Below, one piece after another: positions 33,983 to 42,707 of a stretch of DNA of 54,664 nt. A program made the translations under genes and the position numbers. The DNA comes from SIG603 sp963621245 (GTDB taxonomy: Bacteria > Bacillota > Clostridia > Oscillospirales > Acutalibacteraceae). The DNA is taken from positions 1 to 54,664 of the forward strand of contig CAVFCW010000015.1 in the NCBI GenBank assembly GCA_963621245.1, written 5' to 3'. Each line of letters opens with the position of its first letter. The first letter of the stretch is position 1. A model generated the notes under the pieces. That model was not told where the DNA came from and ran no database searches. It saw only the letters and a program-made list of their open reading frames with translations.

Positions 33983-34990
33983 TTATCTTAGTCCGAATGC
34001 CACAAGCAAAATACCGATTATGCCTGCCGCAAGTGCAACTGCGCCAAATACGCCGCAGATTTTAACCTCGCTCCAGCCGCAAAGCTCGAAGTGGTGGTGA
34101 ATTGGGCTCATCTTGAAAAGTCTCTTTCCGTGGGTAGCCTTGAAGTAACTTACCTGAAGCACAACAGAGACTATCTCCGCAATGTAAACAATGCCGTAAA
34201 GCAAAAGCAAAAGCGGAAGTCCGAGTCCGTAAGCTACTGCGCAAACGGCGGCGCCCAAAAAGAGCGATCCCGTATCTCCCATGAAAACCTTTGCGGGGTG
34301 GAAATTCCAAACCAAAAAGCCTATGCATCCACCTGCAACAGCCGAAGCGAAAATTGCCATGCCCGCATTGGAAAGTGCAAATGCCGTGACCATAAAGCAG
34401 ACGCACACTGCGGCGGTAACGGTGGAGTTGAGTCCGTCTATGCCGTCTGTGAAATTAACTGCGTTAATCATACCCACGATGAAAATTGCGGAAATGATGT
34501 AGTAGAAAATGCCGAGGTTTACTGCACCTACAAACGGAACGAGAATTTCGGTCGTGCCGCCCGCAAGGCTCACGCTCACCAAATAAGCGATAACAATCGC
34601 AAACTGAAGAACAAGTTTCTGCTTCTCTGTAAGTCCCAAATTTCTGTGCTTTTTAATCGAGATGAAGTCATCGAGAAATCCCGTCAGTCCCATGGCAAGG
34701 CTCATAACAAGTCCCGCAACGATTTTCACGGTATTGAGTGTGGAAATTCCGCCCGTTCTCACCGCATAAATCGGCACGAGAACAGCCACGGCAAGAACAA
34801 TGCCGATGATGAACATAAGTCCGCCCATGGTAGGCGTGCCCTGCTTTGAAGCGTGCCACTTGGGGCCGTCCTCACGAATGGTCTGGCCGAATTTAAGCTT
34901 GTGCAAAAACGGCACCATAACAAATCCCAACAGAGCCGTTACGACAAACGAAACAAGTGCCGCAACCGCAGAATAAATATTACCGCTCAT
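33983..34990 (-). CDS. mraY: phospho-MurNAc-pentapeptide translocase MraY
   Basis: The 335-residue polytopic enzyme transfers phospho-MurNAc-pentapeptide to undecaprenyl phosphate, making lipid I. Signatures are GTPTMGG, the FLDDFISI acidic pair, NFTDGIDGLN, VFMGDTGSL and the HHHFE motif near the C-terminus. The ATG at 34990 has AAGGGGAAA upstream; the longer frame would overlap the upstream PBP gene. It lies 16 bases after that gene. Confidence 0.97.
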   Translation of the reverse strand: MSGNIYSAVAALVSFVVTALLGFVMVPFLHKLKFGQTIREDGPKWHASKQGTPTMGGLMFIIGIVLAVAVLVPIYAVRTGGISTLNTVKIVAGLVMSLAMGLTGFLDDFISIKKHRNLGLTEKQKLVLQFAIVIAYLVSVSLAGGTTEILVPFVGAVNLGIFYYIISAIFIVGMINAVNFTDGIDGLNSTVTAAVCVCFMVTAFALSNAGMAIFASAVAGGCIGFLVWNFHPAKVFMGDTGSLFLGAAVCAVAYGLGLPLLLLLYGIVYIAEIVSVVLQVSYFKATHGKRLFKMSPIHHHFELCGWSEVKICGVFGAVALAAGIIGILLVAFGLR

Positions 34991-35006
34991 TCTAATTTCC
35001 CCTTCG

Positions 35007-37283
35007 CTAATTTCGTTCCGATGCGTTTGAATCAATAAAGGTTACGGATACGACCGTTCCCGGTCTTACCTTTTCGCCTGCCGCCACGCTCTGATTTGTA
35101 GCCGTGGAGGAGGTGTCGCCCGATTCTCCGCCCGAAGCGAGTAATTGTAAATTATTTATAGCCGCAAGATAATTTGCGTTGTCATAGTCAAGACTCGAGA
35201 AATCGGGAACCGTCACAAGCTCACTGTCATCAATCTTGGTGTTGATGTAAGCCCAGATTGTTCCGTTATCCGGCATACTTGCGTTAGCCGCAGGAATCTG
35301 AACCGATATAACGTCCGTATCCTCGTAATCCGAATCGAACACGTTAAGCGAGATGTTTGTGCCGTCCAAAGCTTCTCTTGCCTCGGCAACGGTCATTCCC
35401 GTTATGTTTGTCGCAAGAACGCTTGTATCCTCGCTTACCTCCTCGCCGTCTCTCTCAACTCCGAGATAAGGCAGAACCTCACTCATTATCTGCGAGAACA
35501 CGGGTGCCGCCATGCCGCCGCCAGAAGCGGTGTCACGGTCAGGCTCGTCAAGGAACACGAGAAGCGCATATTGCGGATTGCTTGCGGGAGCGTAACCGCA
35601 GAACGATGCAACATACTGCAAAAGTGCGTCCTTTTCGCCGTTTGCGATTGCCTCGTTGTACTCGGTGATTTTCTCCGAAGTACCCGTTTTACCGGCAACA
35701 TGATAACCCGCAACGTAGCCGTTCTTTCCCGAACCGGTCGTGGCATTTGCCTCGAGAATTTCACTCATAAGCGAAGAAACCTCGGAGGAAATTACCTGTC
35801 TTTTAACGGTGGTATCCGCTGTGTAAACTATGTTTCCGTCAGAATCAAGCATTTTATCGACAACGTGAGGCTGAACAAGATAGCCTCCGTTTGCAACTGC
35901 ACAAGCCGCCGTTATCATCTGAACGGGTGTGATTGTGAAGTTCTGACCGAATGTCTCGGTTGCAAGCTCAACGGGATTTAAGTTATCCTCTGTGTAATAA
36001 AGACCCGTGACCTCACCGGGAAGATCTATATTTGTGAGCTCCGTCATGCCGAAAGCCTCGAAGTACTTATAGAAAAGGTGACTGCCGAGTGCCTCGCCGA
36101 CTTGCATAAAGAACGGGTTACACGAGTTTGCGATTCCTTCCCAAACTGTCTCCGTGCCGTGGTAGGACGGATAAACCCAGCAGTTGATTATGCTTCCCGA
36201 GAACGGCTCGTAGTAACCGGCGCAGTTAAATGTGGTTTTATCCGTGATAACTCCGCTGTCGAGAGCCATAGACGCCGTGACCATTTTGAAAACGGAACCC
36301 GGCATATAGGTATCGGAAACGCCCTTATTTCTCCACTGCTTGTAATAAGCTGTGCTGTAAGCCTCATTGTAGGCATCGTCCGTCTTGATTTTATCGAGAG
36401 CCTTTTGCGTAGCCTCATCGACTATCGTATCGGGATTGTTCGAATCGGGAGTGCCCGACTGAGCAAACGCCAAAATCGAACCGTCGTTAACATCCATCAA
36501 AATGGCTACCGCACCATTCTGAACGGAATATTTTTCTATCGAAGCGTTTAGATATTTTTCGACTATCGCCTGAACCGTCTCGTCTATCGTGAGAACGAGA
36601 TCGTAGCCGTCCTGAGCTTCGGCATATGTGATGTAGTCAAACGGCATCTCATTCTGGTTACCGTCAAGCAAAGCGACTTTTCTGCCCGTCGTGCCGGCAA
36701 GCTGAGACTCGTATTTAAGCTCAATGCCCGCAAGGCCCGTGTTGTCCGTTCCGACATAGCCGAGAATAACGCTCATCTCCGTGCCGTACGGATAATATCT
36801 CTTGTAGTCCTCCTCATAGATGATACCTCTGCCTATTCCGTACTGAGAGCAGTACGCTTTAAGTTCGTCTTTAACGGAAGTATCCACCTTTCTCTTGACC
36901 ACCCAGTACTGGTAGTCGGTATCGAGAAGATCTTTCATCTCGTTATAGTCAAGTCCGAGAATATTAGTAAGGCCCGTGGCAAGGGCTTCCTTGTCGTCGT
37001 CATCGACATAATAGGGTTCAAGCGCTATCGTCCAAACCTGAGCCGACTGTGCAAGCACCTTTGTGCCAGAGGCATCGTAAATTGTGCCTCTTGACGCGGT
37101 TAAAGCCGTTGAGGTGAGGCTCTGGCTTTGCGCGGCGGCTTTCATCTCTTCACTTCTGAAAACCTGCCATTTTAAAAGATTAATAACAGCCCACAGAAAA
37201 ACCGCCAAAACAATGAGCGCGAGAAGTAAAATTCTCTTATTCATCTGTTTTTTGGTGTTCGTCGGCTTGTCACTTCTTGCCAT
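35007..37283 (-). CDS. class B penicillin-binding protein with PASTA domains (SpoVD/PBP2 type)
   Basis: The 758-residue septal or sporulation transpeptidase has a membrane helix (about 17-37), a dimerisation domain and a transpeptidase domain with S330-x-x-K333 (MPGSVFKM), SCN (387-389) and KTG (532-534). It ends with two PASTA-like modules (about 625-755) and a low-complexity link. Two-PASTA tails are found in PBP2X-like proteins; SpoVD has one. It should pair with the FtsW-like protein two genes downstream. Confidence 0.94.
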   Translation of the reverse strand: MARSDKPTNTKKQMNKRILLLALIVLAVFLWAVINLLKWQVFRSEEMKAAAQSQSLTSTALTASRGTIYDASGTKVLAQSAQVWTIALEPYYVDDDDKEALATGLTNILGLDYNEMKDLLDTDYQYWVVKRKVDTSVKDELKAYCSQYGIGRGIIYEEDYKRYYPYGTEMSVILGYVGTDNTGLAGIELKYESQLAGTTGRKVALLDGNQNEMPFDYITYAEAQDGYDLVLTIDETVQAIVEKYLNASIEKYSVQNGAVAILMDVNDGSILAFAQSGTPDSNNPDTIVDEATQKALDKIKTDDAYNEAYSTAYYKQWRNKGVSDTYMPGSVFKMVTASMALDSGVITDKTTFNCAGYYEPFSGSIINCWVYPSYHGTETVWEGIANSCNPFFMQVGEALGSHLFYKYFEAFGMTELTNIDLPGEVTGLYYTEDNLNPVELATETFGQNFTITPVQMITAACAVANGGYLVQPHVVDKMLDSDGNIVYTADTTVKRQVISSEVSSLMSEILEANATTGSGKNGYVAGYHVAGKTGTSEKITEYNEAIANGEKDALLQYVASFCGYAPASNPQYALLVFLDEPDRDTASGGGMAAPVFSQIMSEVLPYLGVERDGEEVSEDTSVLATNITGMTVAEAREALDGTNISLNVFDSDYEDTDVISVQIPAANASMPDNGTIWAYINTKIDDSELVTVPDFSSLDYDNANYLAAINNLQLLASGGESGDTSSTATNQSVAAGEKVRPGTVVSVTFIDSNASERN

Positions 37284-37341
37284 TTATTCTCCTTTCGCCA
37301 AAAAAGAAAAGAGAGCGGGATTACTCTCGGCTCTCTTATGA

Positions 37342-37926
37342 TTATTCAAACCAAGATGAAACGGTATTCCATATCTTTTGAAAGAAATTTTCGGAACCCC
37401 CATCCTCTATGATCGCTGTATCCCCGTCGTTCAGATTGACGTAGATTATCTGGTCGTTCTTGACCTTCGTCATTCCGAGTGTGTTCTTGGCGTAATCCTC
37501 GAGCTGTGTGCCTGTTGTTCCCATAGATTCCTTCATCTGAAGCTGAATCTCCGTTCCCTGAAGCTCTGCAAGCTCGGTCTGCGCCGAGTTAATCTGTGTG
37601 GATACCTCGTTGAGTTTGACATTAGCCAATATAACCTCAAAGACAAGAACAAACGCAATAACGACAAGTGCCGCCGAAGAAAAAGCCTTGACGGGATTAA
37701 CGCCGGAAAATCTTGCCGCTCTTATCTGCTTTTCGGTGAGTCTTATAAGTCTCTCACGCTGTTTGCTCGTCTGGGCGTGCTTGGGTCTTCTTCTTGGCTC
37801 TCTTGCGGGAACTTCATCCACCGCTCTGACAGCATTGCCCTCGTAGAGATTTCCCCTCTGGATTCTTCTTGCCGAGCTATCATAAGCGTCTGTTCGGTAT
37901 CTTCTCGCTCTCTGACTGTTTGGCAT
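37342..37926 (-). CDS. ftsL: FtsL-like septum protein
   Basis: The 194-residue bitopic protein lies between rsmH and the class B PBP, the standard ftsL position. It has a long basic N-terminus (1-80), a membrane helix (82-102), a short coiled coil (VKLNEVSTQINSAQTELAEL) and a FtsL/DivIC-like stretch (YAKNTLGMTKVKNDQIIYV). It should form the FtsL-DivIB-DivIC complex. The name rests on position and architecture, as the sequence is poorly conserved in this family. Confidence 0.82.
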   Translation of the reverse strand: MPNSQRARRYRTDAYDSSARRIQRGNLYEGNAVRAVDEVPAREPRRRPKHAQTSKQRERLIRLTEKQIRAARFSGVNPVKAFSSAALVVIAFVLVFEVILANVKLNEVSTQINSAQTELAELQGTEIQLQMKESMGTTGTQLEDYAKNTLGMTKVKNDQIIYVNLNDGDTAIIEDGGSENFFQKIWNTVSSWFE

Positions 37927-37965
37927 ATGTCTCCTCCTTCCCCTTTAATTACCGTATATCAAAAT

Positions 37966-38925
37966 TTACTTAATTTTCTCAATTGTACGAAGCCTCGAGC
38001 TTCTCGCCCTCGGATTTCTCATAAGTTCCTCGGGTGTGGGCGCAAGACCCTTTTTGTAGATTAGTTTTCCCCTCGGCGTTTTACCGCATACGCAAATCGG
38101 GAAATCGGGCGGACAGGTGCAACCTATCGTCCACTCATTCATCTGCCGTTTCACAATTCTGTCCTCAAGCGAATGGAATGTGATTATCGACAGTCTGCCG
38201 CTCGGATTCAACAATTCGAATGCGGCTTTCATTCCGTCCTTCAAGACGTCAAGCTCGGAATTTACGGCAATTCTCAGTGCCTGAAATGTCTTTCTTGCCG
38301 GGTGGCCCGACTCTCGTCTTACCGCCGCGGGAACGGACTGCCTTATTATCTCGGCAAGTTCGGTTGTGGTTTCTATTTCTTTTTCCTGCCTTGCACTTAC
38401 AATTCCCTTTGCTATTCTCACGGCTGATTTATCCTCGCCGTAATCAGAAATTATCTTCGCAAGCTCCTGCCACGAAAGATTGTTAACAAGGTCCTTTGCG
38501 CTTTGACCGCTTCTGCTCATTCTCATATCGAGAACAGCGTCGCTGTGGTAGGAAAAACCTCTCTCTGGAGTATCGAGCTGATAAGACGAAACGCCTATAT
38601 CCATCAAAACTCCGTCCACGGCGTCAAATCCCGCTTCATTCACAAGTCTCGTCATATCGGAAAAATTTCCTTTGACAATTATCGAGCCGGGGTACTTTGA
38701 CAGCCTTTTTTGGCAAACTTCTATCGCGTCGGGGTCTTGGTCTATCGAAATAAGCTTTCCCGTGGTGAGTTTTTTGAGTATCGCCTCGGAATGTCCGCCG
38801 CCGCCCGCCGTGCCGTCAACGTATATGCCGTCCTCTTTTATGTTAAGAGAGTTTATGGTCTCCTCGAACAGAACGGGAATATGATGAAACTCTTTTTCAT
38901 TTGTTTTTTCATTAATTTCGCTCAT
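37966..38925 (-). CDS. rsmH: 16S rRNA m4C1402 methyltransferase RsmH
   Basis: The 319-residue SAM-dependent enzyme has HIPVLFEETINSL at the start, the SAM loop YVDGTAGGGGHSEAIL, DGVLMDIGVSSYQLD, and the C-terminal SFHSLEDRIVK and RNPRARSSRLR motifs. It methylates N4 of C1402 in 16S rRNA. It is the first gene of the cell-wall cluster. mraZ, which usually precedes it, is absent. Confidence 0.97.
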   Translation of the reverse strand: MSEINEKTNEKEFHHIPVLFEETINSLNIKEDGIYVDGTAGGGGHSEAILKKLTTGKLISIDQDPDAIEVCQKRLSKYPGSIIVKGNFSDMTRLVNEAGFDAVDGVLMDIGVSSYQLDTPERGFSYHSDAVLDMRMSRSGQSAKDLVNNLSWQELAKIISDYGEDKSAVRIAKGIVSARQEKEIETTTELAEIIRQSVPAAVRRESGHPARKTFQALRIAVNSELDVLKDGMKAAFELLNPSGRLSIITFHSLEDRIVKRQMNEWTIGCTCPPDFPICVCGKTPRGKLIYKKGLAPTPEELMRNPRARSSRLRTIEKIK

Positions 38926-38990
38926 AGAGGAAGGCTCCTTGTGAATTTTCGGGGGGCAAAAGGGTATAACTATCCCTAACCGTACAGCTT

Positions 38991-39019
38991 ATTATATTAC
39001 AATGTTAATTTTTTTTCAA
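38991..39019 (-). promoter_or_regulatory. promoter of the rsmH-divIB cell-wall cluster
   Basis: On the minus strand TTGAAA and TATAAT are separated by 17 bases, about 65 bases before the rsmH start. Confidence 0.85.
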
Positions 39020-39179
39020 GTGAAATTAAGGTGAACAAAGGGCGAAGATAACGCCGAGTTTCCTTCTAAATTGTGCAAATTGCCAAATGAACACCAGCCG
39101 CATAAAATTCCCAGAGAGAAAATAAATTTACTTATTCTGCAATTCTGCCACAAAAATAGCCCTTTTTATAAATCTACTC

Positions 39180-39208
39180 TTGCAATAAAAGATTATATGT
39201 GATATCAT
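39180..39208 (+). promoter_or_regulatory. promoter of the sigma-region-4-like gene
   Basis: TTGCAA and TATCAT are separated by 17 bases; the start of transcription would fall near 39215, inside the LexA-like box. The stretch 39020-39179 between the two divergent promoters shows nothing else. Confidence 0.7.
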
Positions 39209-39214
39209 CTTTAT

Positions 39215-39228
39215 CGAACGATTGTTCT
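39215..39228. promoter_or_regulatory. LexA (DinR)-type box at the transcription start of the sigma-like gene
   Basis: CGAACGATTGTTCT matches the Gram-positive LexA consensus CGAAC-N4-GTTCG at nine of ten fixed positions. It lies directly after the -10 box, where a bound repressor would block initiation. Confidence 0.7.
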
Positions 39229-39338
39229 AAACATACTTTCGACAAGCAAAAAGATATATTGAATAAGGAGATACGATCAAAGCAATTTTAACGAAACACG
39301 GATTTTTACTTGAATAACGAACGGAAGGTTGTGACAAA

Positions 39339-39668
39339 ATGTCCAGAAACAGACTGCTTTTTGATACGAATGACGATTACTCGGCGATATTTTCATCGGA
39401 AGATACCTACGATTTTGAGGAGGAAGAAAACACAAAATCTCCAGAAGAGAGAAAAAGGGAGATTTATTCGATTATGAGAAGGGCAAGAATCCTTTTGACG
39501 CCGCTTGAAGCAAAGTGCGTTGAAATGAAATACGACAAGGGAATGAAAACAAGCGAGATTGCAAAGGTTCTGGGAAAAACACCATCGAGCGTGAGCAAGG
39601 CGCTTTACCGCTCAAAACGCACATTAAAAAGAGTGATGTGGGTTGCGGGCGTGAAAAATTACGGATAA
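39339..39668 (+). CDS. small sigma-70 region 4-like helix-turn-helix protein
   Basis: The 109-residue product has an acidic N-terminal third (SSEDTYDFEEEENTK) and a C-terminal helix-turn-helix of sigma region 4 type (LTPLEAKCVEMKYDKGMKTSEIAKVLGKTPSSVSKALYRSKRTLKRV spans residues 52-98). No region 2 is present, so it is not a complete sigma factor. It may be an anti-sigma, co-sigma or DNA-binding regulator. GGAAGG lies 10 bases before the ATG. It has its own promoter, a LexA-type box and a terminator, pointing to DNA-damage control (inference). Confidence 0.8.
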   Translation: MSRNRLLFDTNDDYSAIFSSEDTYDFEEEENTKSPEERKREIYSIMRRARILLTPLEAKCVEMKYDKGMKTSEIAKVLGKTPSSVSKALYRSKRTLKRVMWVAGVKNYG

Positions 39669-39672
39669 CGCA

Positions 39673-39715
39673 AAAGGCTGTTCTGTTAGCTTACTGACAG
39701 AACAGCCTTTTTTTA
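39673..39715. terminator. bidirectional terminator after the sigma-like gene
   Basis: AAAAGGCTGTTCTGT pairs with ACAGAACAGCCTTTT and is followed by more T. It also serves the convergent foldase gene. Confidence 0.93.
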
Positions 39716-39722
39716 TCTAAGT

Positions 39723-41291
39723 TTAAGCGGTAGCGGGAATAGAACTGATTATATCGTCGTCATATGTGACGGAGTATGTCTCCTTTAAGGAGTCAAGAGC
39801 CTCGTCATATTCGTTATCGGAAAGAGTATCGATAACACTTGCCTCCCACTCCGGATAAGAGTCGGATACATAGTAAATGAGATGATAACCGTAGTCCGTG
39901 CTTATGATGTCGATGTCTCCGCTCTTTCTGGAGTCGTCAAAAATCCAGTCGTTGAAGTTCGTGACCATCTGACCGTTTGTAACGTTCTTGTAAAGTCCGT
40001 TTGTGTAAGCGGAACCCGTGTCCTCGGTGTACTTGAGTGCAAGCTCGCCGAAGCTCTCTTCTGTCTTGTCGCCCGCCTCAAACTCAGCCTTGACCTCCTC
40101 GGCCTTAGCCTTTGCGGCGTCCTCGGAGCCGTAAGTATCGGCTGTGAAGAGAATGTGTCTTACGTTTACGGTCTTAGTCTCGTCCTTTGTCGCAACAGCA
40201 GTCATGTAGTAAACGATAAGGCTGCCGCTTGTTGCTCCGTCCTCGCCTGTGTCACGGATATAACCCTGACCTACCTGTCTCTCACTGTCAAAAGCCCAAA
40301 CAAGTGCGTCGTTGCTCTCAGAGTAAGAAACGTTCTCGGAAAGAGTATTGCTCATGGCTGTCTCGATGTCGGAATCGGATGAATCGGGATTGAGCTTTCT
40401 CTCAATCTCCTCGGCAATCTCAAGGAAATTATCCTCGCTGTCTGCGCCCGAAAGCTGCATTGCGTACATCTCGGCTTCAGCCTTCTTGAGCTTGACCTCT
40501 TCGCTCTCACTGCTTTCTTCGCTCGAGGTTTCATCGCTTGAAGCCTCGTCAGAAACTTCGCTTGAAGAATCATCGCTTTCAACAGTCTCGTCATACGGAA
40601 TTGTGTACGAACGGTAGCTGACCGTTGTGAAATCTGTGGAGTGCTCGTCAAAATAAGAGTTTATCTCATCGTCCGAGTAAGAATAATCCTTTATAAGCTC
40701 CTGCTTGTAGAAACCGGCGTAATTGGAGAGCTCAACGCCCTTTCTTACGTCATCTTTGCTTACAATGCCCGTGAAATTGCTCATATCGGTAGCCTCGACC
40801 GTCTTGTCGACAAGAGCCTCCTGCTCCTCTGTGAGTTCGAATCCTGCGGCGTGGCCAGCCTCATAAAGAGCAATAACCTCGTTTAAGTTTGTCTCTGTCT
40901 GCTCCATGAGGTAATCAAACCAGGACTGACCGTCCTGATATTCCGCATCCTTAAGCGATGTGCCCGAAGAAATACCCGTGATGGCGGCAAAGTAATCGCC
41001 GTAGTAGCTCTTGTAGGTATTATATGCATTCTGGAAGAAATAAGCAACCGTTGTTGCGCTTATATCGAGAGAGTCGCTCTTTGCGGCTGTCTTGTTTCTT
41101 AAATAAGTGCCGTTGTTGTAATAAAACGCCTTGACGCAAACGCCGCCCGCAACGCAAATTACAAGTGCGATTGCAACAATGCTGTAAATCAGCGCGTTCT
41201 TTTTCTTCTTGGCTTTCGCCTTCATCTCTTCTTCCTTTTTGGCTTTTACCGCCTCGGCAGTAGCCAAACGGGTTCTTGCTCCCTTACCCAT
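39723..41291 (-). CDS. PrsA/SurA-like peptidyl-prolyl isomerase foldase
   Basis: The 522-residue membrane-anchored protein has a Lys-rich cytoplasmic start, one membrane helix (about 33-55) and a large outer part. An acidic, Ser/Glu-rich insert (SSEVSDEASSDETSSEESSE) is followed by a parvulin (PPIC) domain near the C-terminus (VNVRHILFTA ... ESFGELALKYTEDTGSA ... DYGYHLIYYV). It should help fold exported proteins. Unlike B. subtilis PrsA it is held by a helix rather than a lipid. Confidence 0.86.
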   Translation of the reverse strand: MGKGARTRLATAEAVKAKKEEEMKAKAKKKKNALIYSIVAIALVICVAGGVCVKAFYYNNGTYLRNKTAAKSDSLDISATTVAYFFQNAYNTYKSYYGDYFAAITGISSGTSLKDAEYQDGQSWFDYLMEQTETNLNEVIALYEAGHAAGFELTEEQEALVDKTVEATDMSNFTGIVSKDDVRKGVELSNYAGFYKQELIKDYSYSDDEINSYFDEHSTDFTTVSYRSYTIPYDETVESDDSSSEVSDEASSDETSSEESSESEEVKLKKAEAEMYAMQLSGADSEDNFLEIAEEIERKLNPDSSDSDIETAMSNTLSENVSYSESNDALVWAFDSERQVGQGYIRDTGEDGATSGSLIVYYMTAVATKDETKTVNVRHILFTADTYGSEDAAKAKAEEVKAEFEAGDKTEESFGELALKYTEDTGSAYTNGLYKNVTNGQMVTNFNDWIFDDSRKSGDIDIISTDYGYHLIYYVSDSYPEWEASVIDTLSDNEYDEALDSLKETYSVTYDDDIISSIPATA

Positions 41292-41319
41292 GTTTATCGT
41301 CCTTTCTTTATGGGGAGTT

Positions 41320-41367
41320 TTTCGGATTTTCCGAATAAATCCGATATCCCCCGTAAAAGGGGGATAT
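41320..41367 (-). other. two perfect hairpins in the foldase gene leader
   Basis: ATATCCCCC/GGGGGATAT (41344-41367) and TTCGGA-ttt-TCCGAA (41321-41335) stand between ispF and the foldase gene. On the minus strand neither is followed by a T run, so they look like leader structures rather than an ispF terminator. Confidence 0.5.
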
Positions 41368-41493
41368 ATGTACTTAAATAAAATATGAAAGACGCATTTT
41401 ACAATCCGACTGCAAAACGCTACTAAATTATATCAGCATTTCACAAAAAATACCATATATATTTATCTGAATTTCTTGTGAACAAACCGCACG

Positions 41494-41982
41494 TCAGTTT
41501 TTCACGAGAAGAACAACGCTGTGAGCGGAAATGCCCTCTTCACTTCCCGTAAAGCCGAGTTTTTCCTCTGTTGTTGCCTTGACGGAAACGCACGATACGT
41601 CCACACCGCAAGCAGCAGCGATATTCTCACGCATTTTTAATGTGTGCGGCTTAAGCTTGGGCCTTTGCGCTATCACGGTGGCGTCTATGTTTCCGACCGA
41701 ATAGCCGTTTTCATGAGCCACACGCACAACCTCTTCCAAGAGTTTCAAACTGTCCGCTCCCTCGAATTTTGGATCGTTGTCGGGAAAAAGACAACCTATG
41801 TCACCGAGTGCCGCTGCACCCAAAATTGCATCGCTTATCGCATGCAGCAAAACATCTGCATCGGAATGTCCGAGAAGTCCTTTTTCATGCGGTATGTCGA
41901 CTCCACCGATTATGCATTTTCTTCCCTCAACCAAACGGTGCACATCATAGCCGTGACCTATTCTGAAATTAATATCACTCAT
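41494..41982 (-). CDS. ispF: 2-C-methyl-D-erythritol 2,4-cyclodiphosphate synthase
   Basis: The 162-residue MEP-pathway enzyme has metal ligands D13 and H15 in IGHGYDVHRL and H47 in DADVLLHAI, plus KATTEEKLGFTGSEEGI near the end. It trimerises in the cytoplasm. It is co-transcribed with ispD four bases upstream, which supplies the pathway step two before it. Confidence 0.97.
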   Translation of the reverse strand: MSDINFRIGHGYDVHRLVEGRKCIIGGVDIPHEKGLLGHSDADVLLHAISDAILGAAALGDIGCLFPDNDPKFEGADSLKLLEEVVRVAHENGYSVGNIDATVIAQRPKLKPHTLKMRENIAAACGVDVSCVSVKATTEEKLGFTGSEEGISAHSVVLLVKN

Positions 41983-41986
41983 GTTT

Positions 41987-42688
41987 TTAAGCCTTTCTAT
42001 TGCTTTTTTCGTCGGACACTATCGCACTTGCGATTGCCAAATCCTCGGGAGTTGTAATTTTTATGTTGGTATATTTTCCCTCGGACAAATATACTCTTTT
42101 GTTAAGTTTCTCGAAAAGCTGGCAGTCGTCCGTGTATTTAACAGTCTTTGCCTTCTCGCTTTGAGCCGCCTGAATATACTCCTCTCTCGAAAAAACCTGT
42201 GGCGTGTAAATATTTCTGAGCATACTTCTATTCGGAGTGCTTTCAACAAATCCCTCGAAATTTGCCACCTTAACGGTATCTTTCGGCACTGCCGAAAGCG
42301 TTGCCGCACCGTATTTTTCCGCATCGGAAATTACAGTTTTAATCTCCTCATCGGTCACAAGCGGCCTTGCGCCGTCATGGATTGCGACAATATCTCCCTT
42401 TGCGGCAAGAACTCCGTTCAAAACAGAATCCTGTCTTTCTTTTCCGCCCGCCACAACAGCTTTAAGCTTGGTTATATCCGAAAGAATCTCTTTGATGTAG
42501 TCAATATTCTCTTCTTTTGTCACAACGATAATTTCATCGGTGTAATCGTTATTCTCGAATGCCGCCGCCGTTTTGTGAATGACCTTTTCTCCGTTTATCT
42601 CCAAGAGAATTTTCGGCACATCCGACTTCATTCTCGTTCCGCTTCCCGCGGCAACAATAACCGCCGATATTTTTTTATTCTTATACAT
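41987..42688 (-). CDS. ispD: 2-C-methyl-D-erythritol 4-phosphate cytidylyltransferase
   Basis: The 233-residue enzyme makes CDP-methylerythritol from MEP and CTP. It has the nucleotide loop AVIVAAGSGTRM near residue 9, GGKERQDSVLNGV, AIHDGARPLV and TDDCQLFE in their usual order. It is paired with ispF. The isoprenoid products include undecaprenyl phosphate needed by the wall enzymes encoded nearby. Confidence 0.96.
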   Translation of the reverse strand: MYKNKKISAVIVAAGSGTRMKSDVPKILLEINGEKVIHKTAAAFENNDYTDEIIVVTKEENIDYIKEILSDITKLKAVVAGGKERQDSVLNGVLAAKGDIVAIHDGARPLVTDEEIKTVISDAEKYGAATLSAVPKDTVKVANFEGFVESTPNRSMLRNIYTPQVFSREEYIQAAQSEKAKTVKYTDDCQLFEKLNKRVYLSEGKYTNIKITTPEDLAIASAIVSDEKSNRKA

Positions 42689-42707
42689 AATTCACCTGTG
42701 TTTGAAA

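Noticed and set aside
39258..39320. A 13-codon frame after AAGGAG in the leader of the sigma-like gene
   Set aside because: It would need an ATC start codon and shows no other support.
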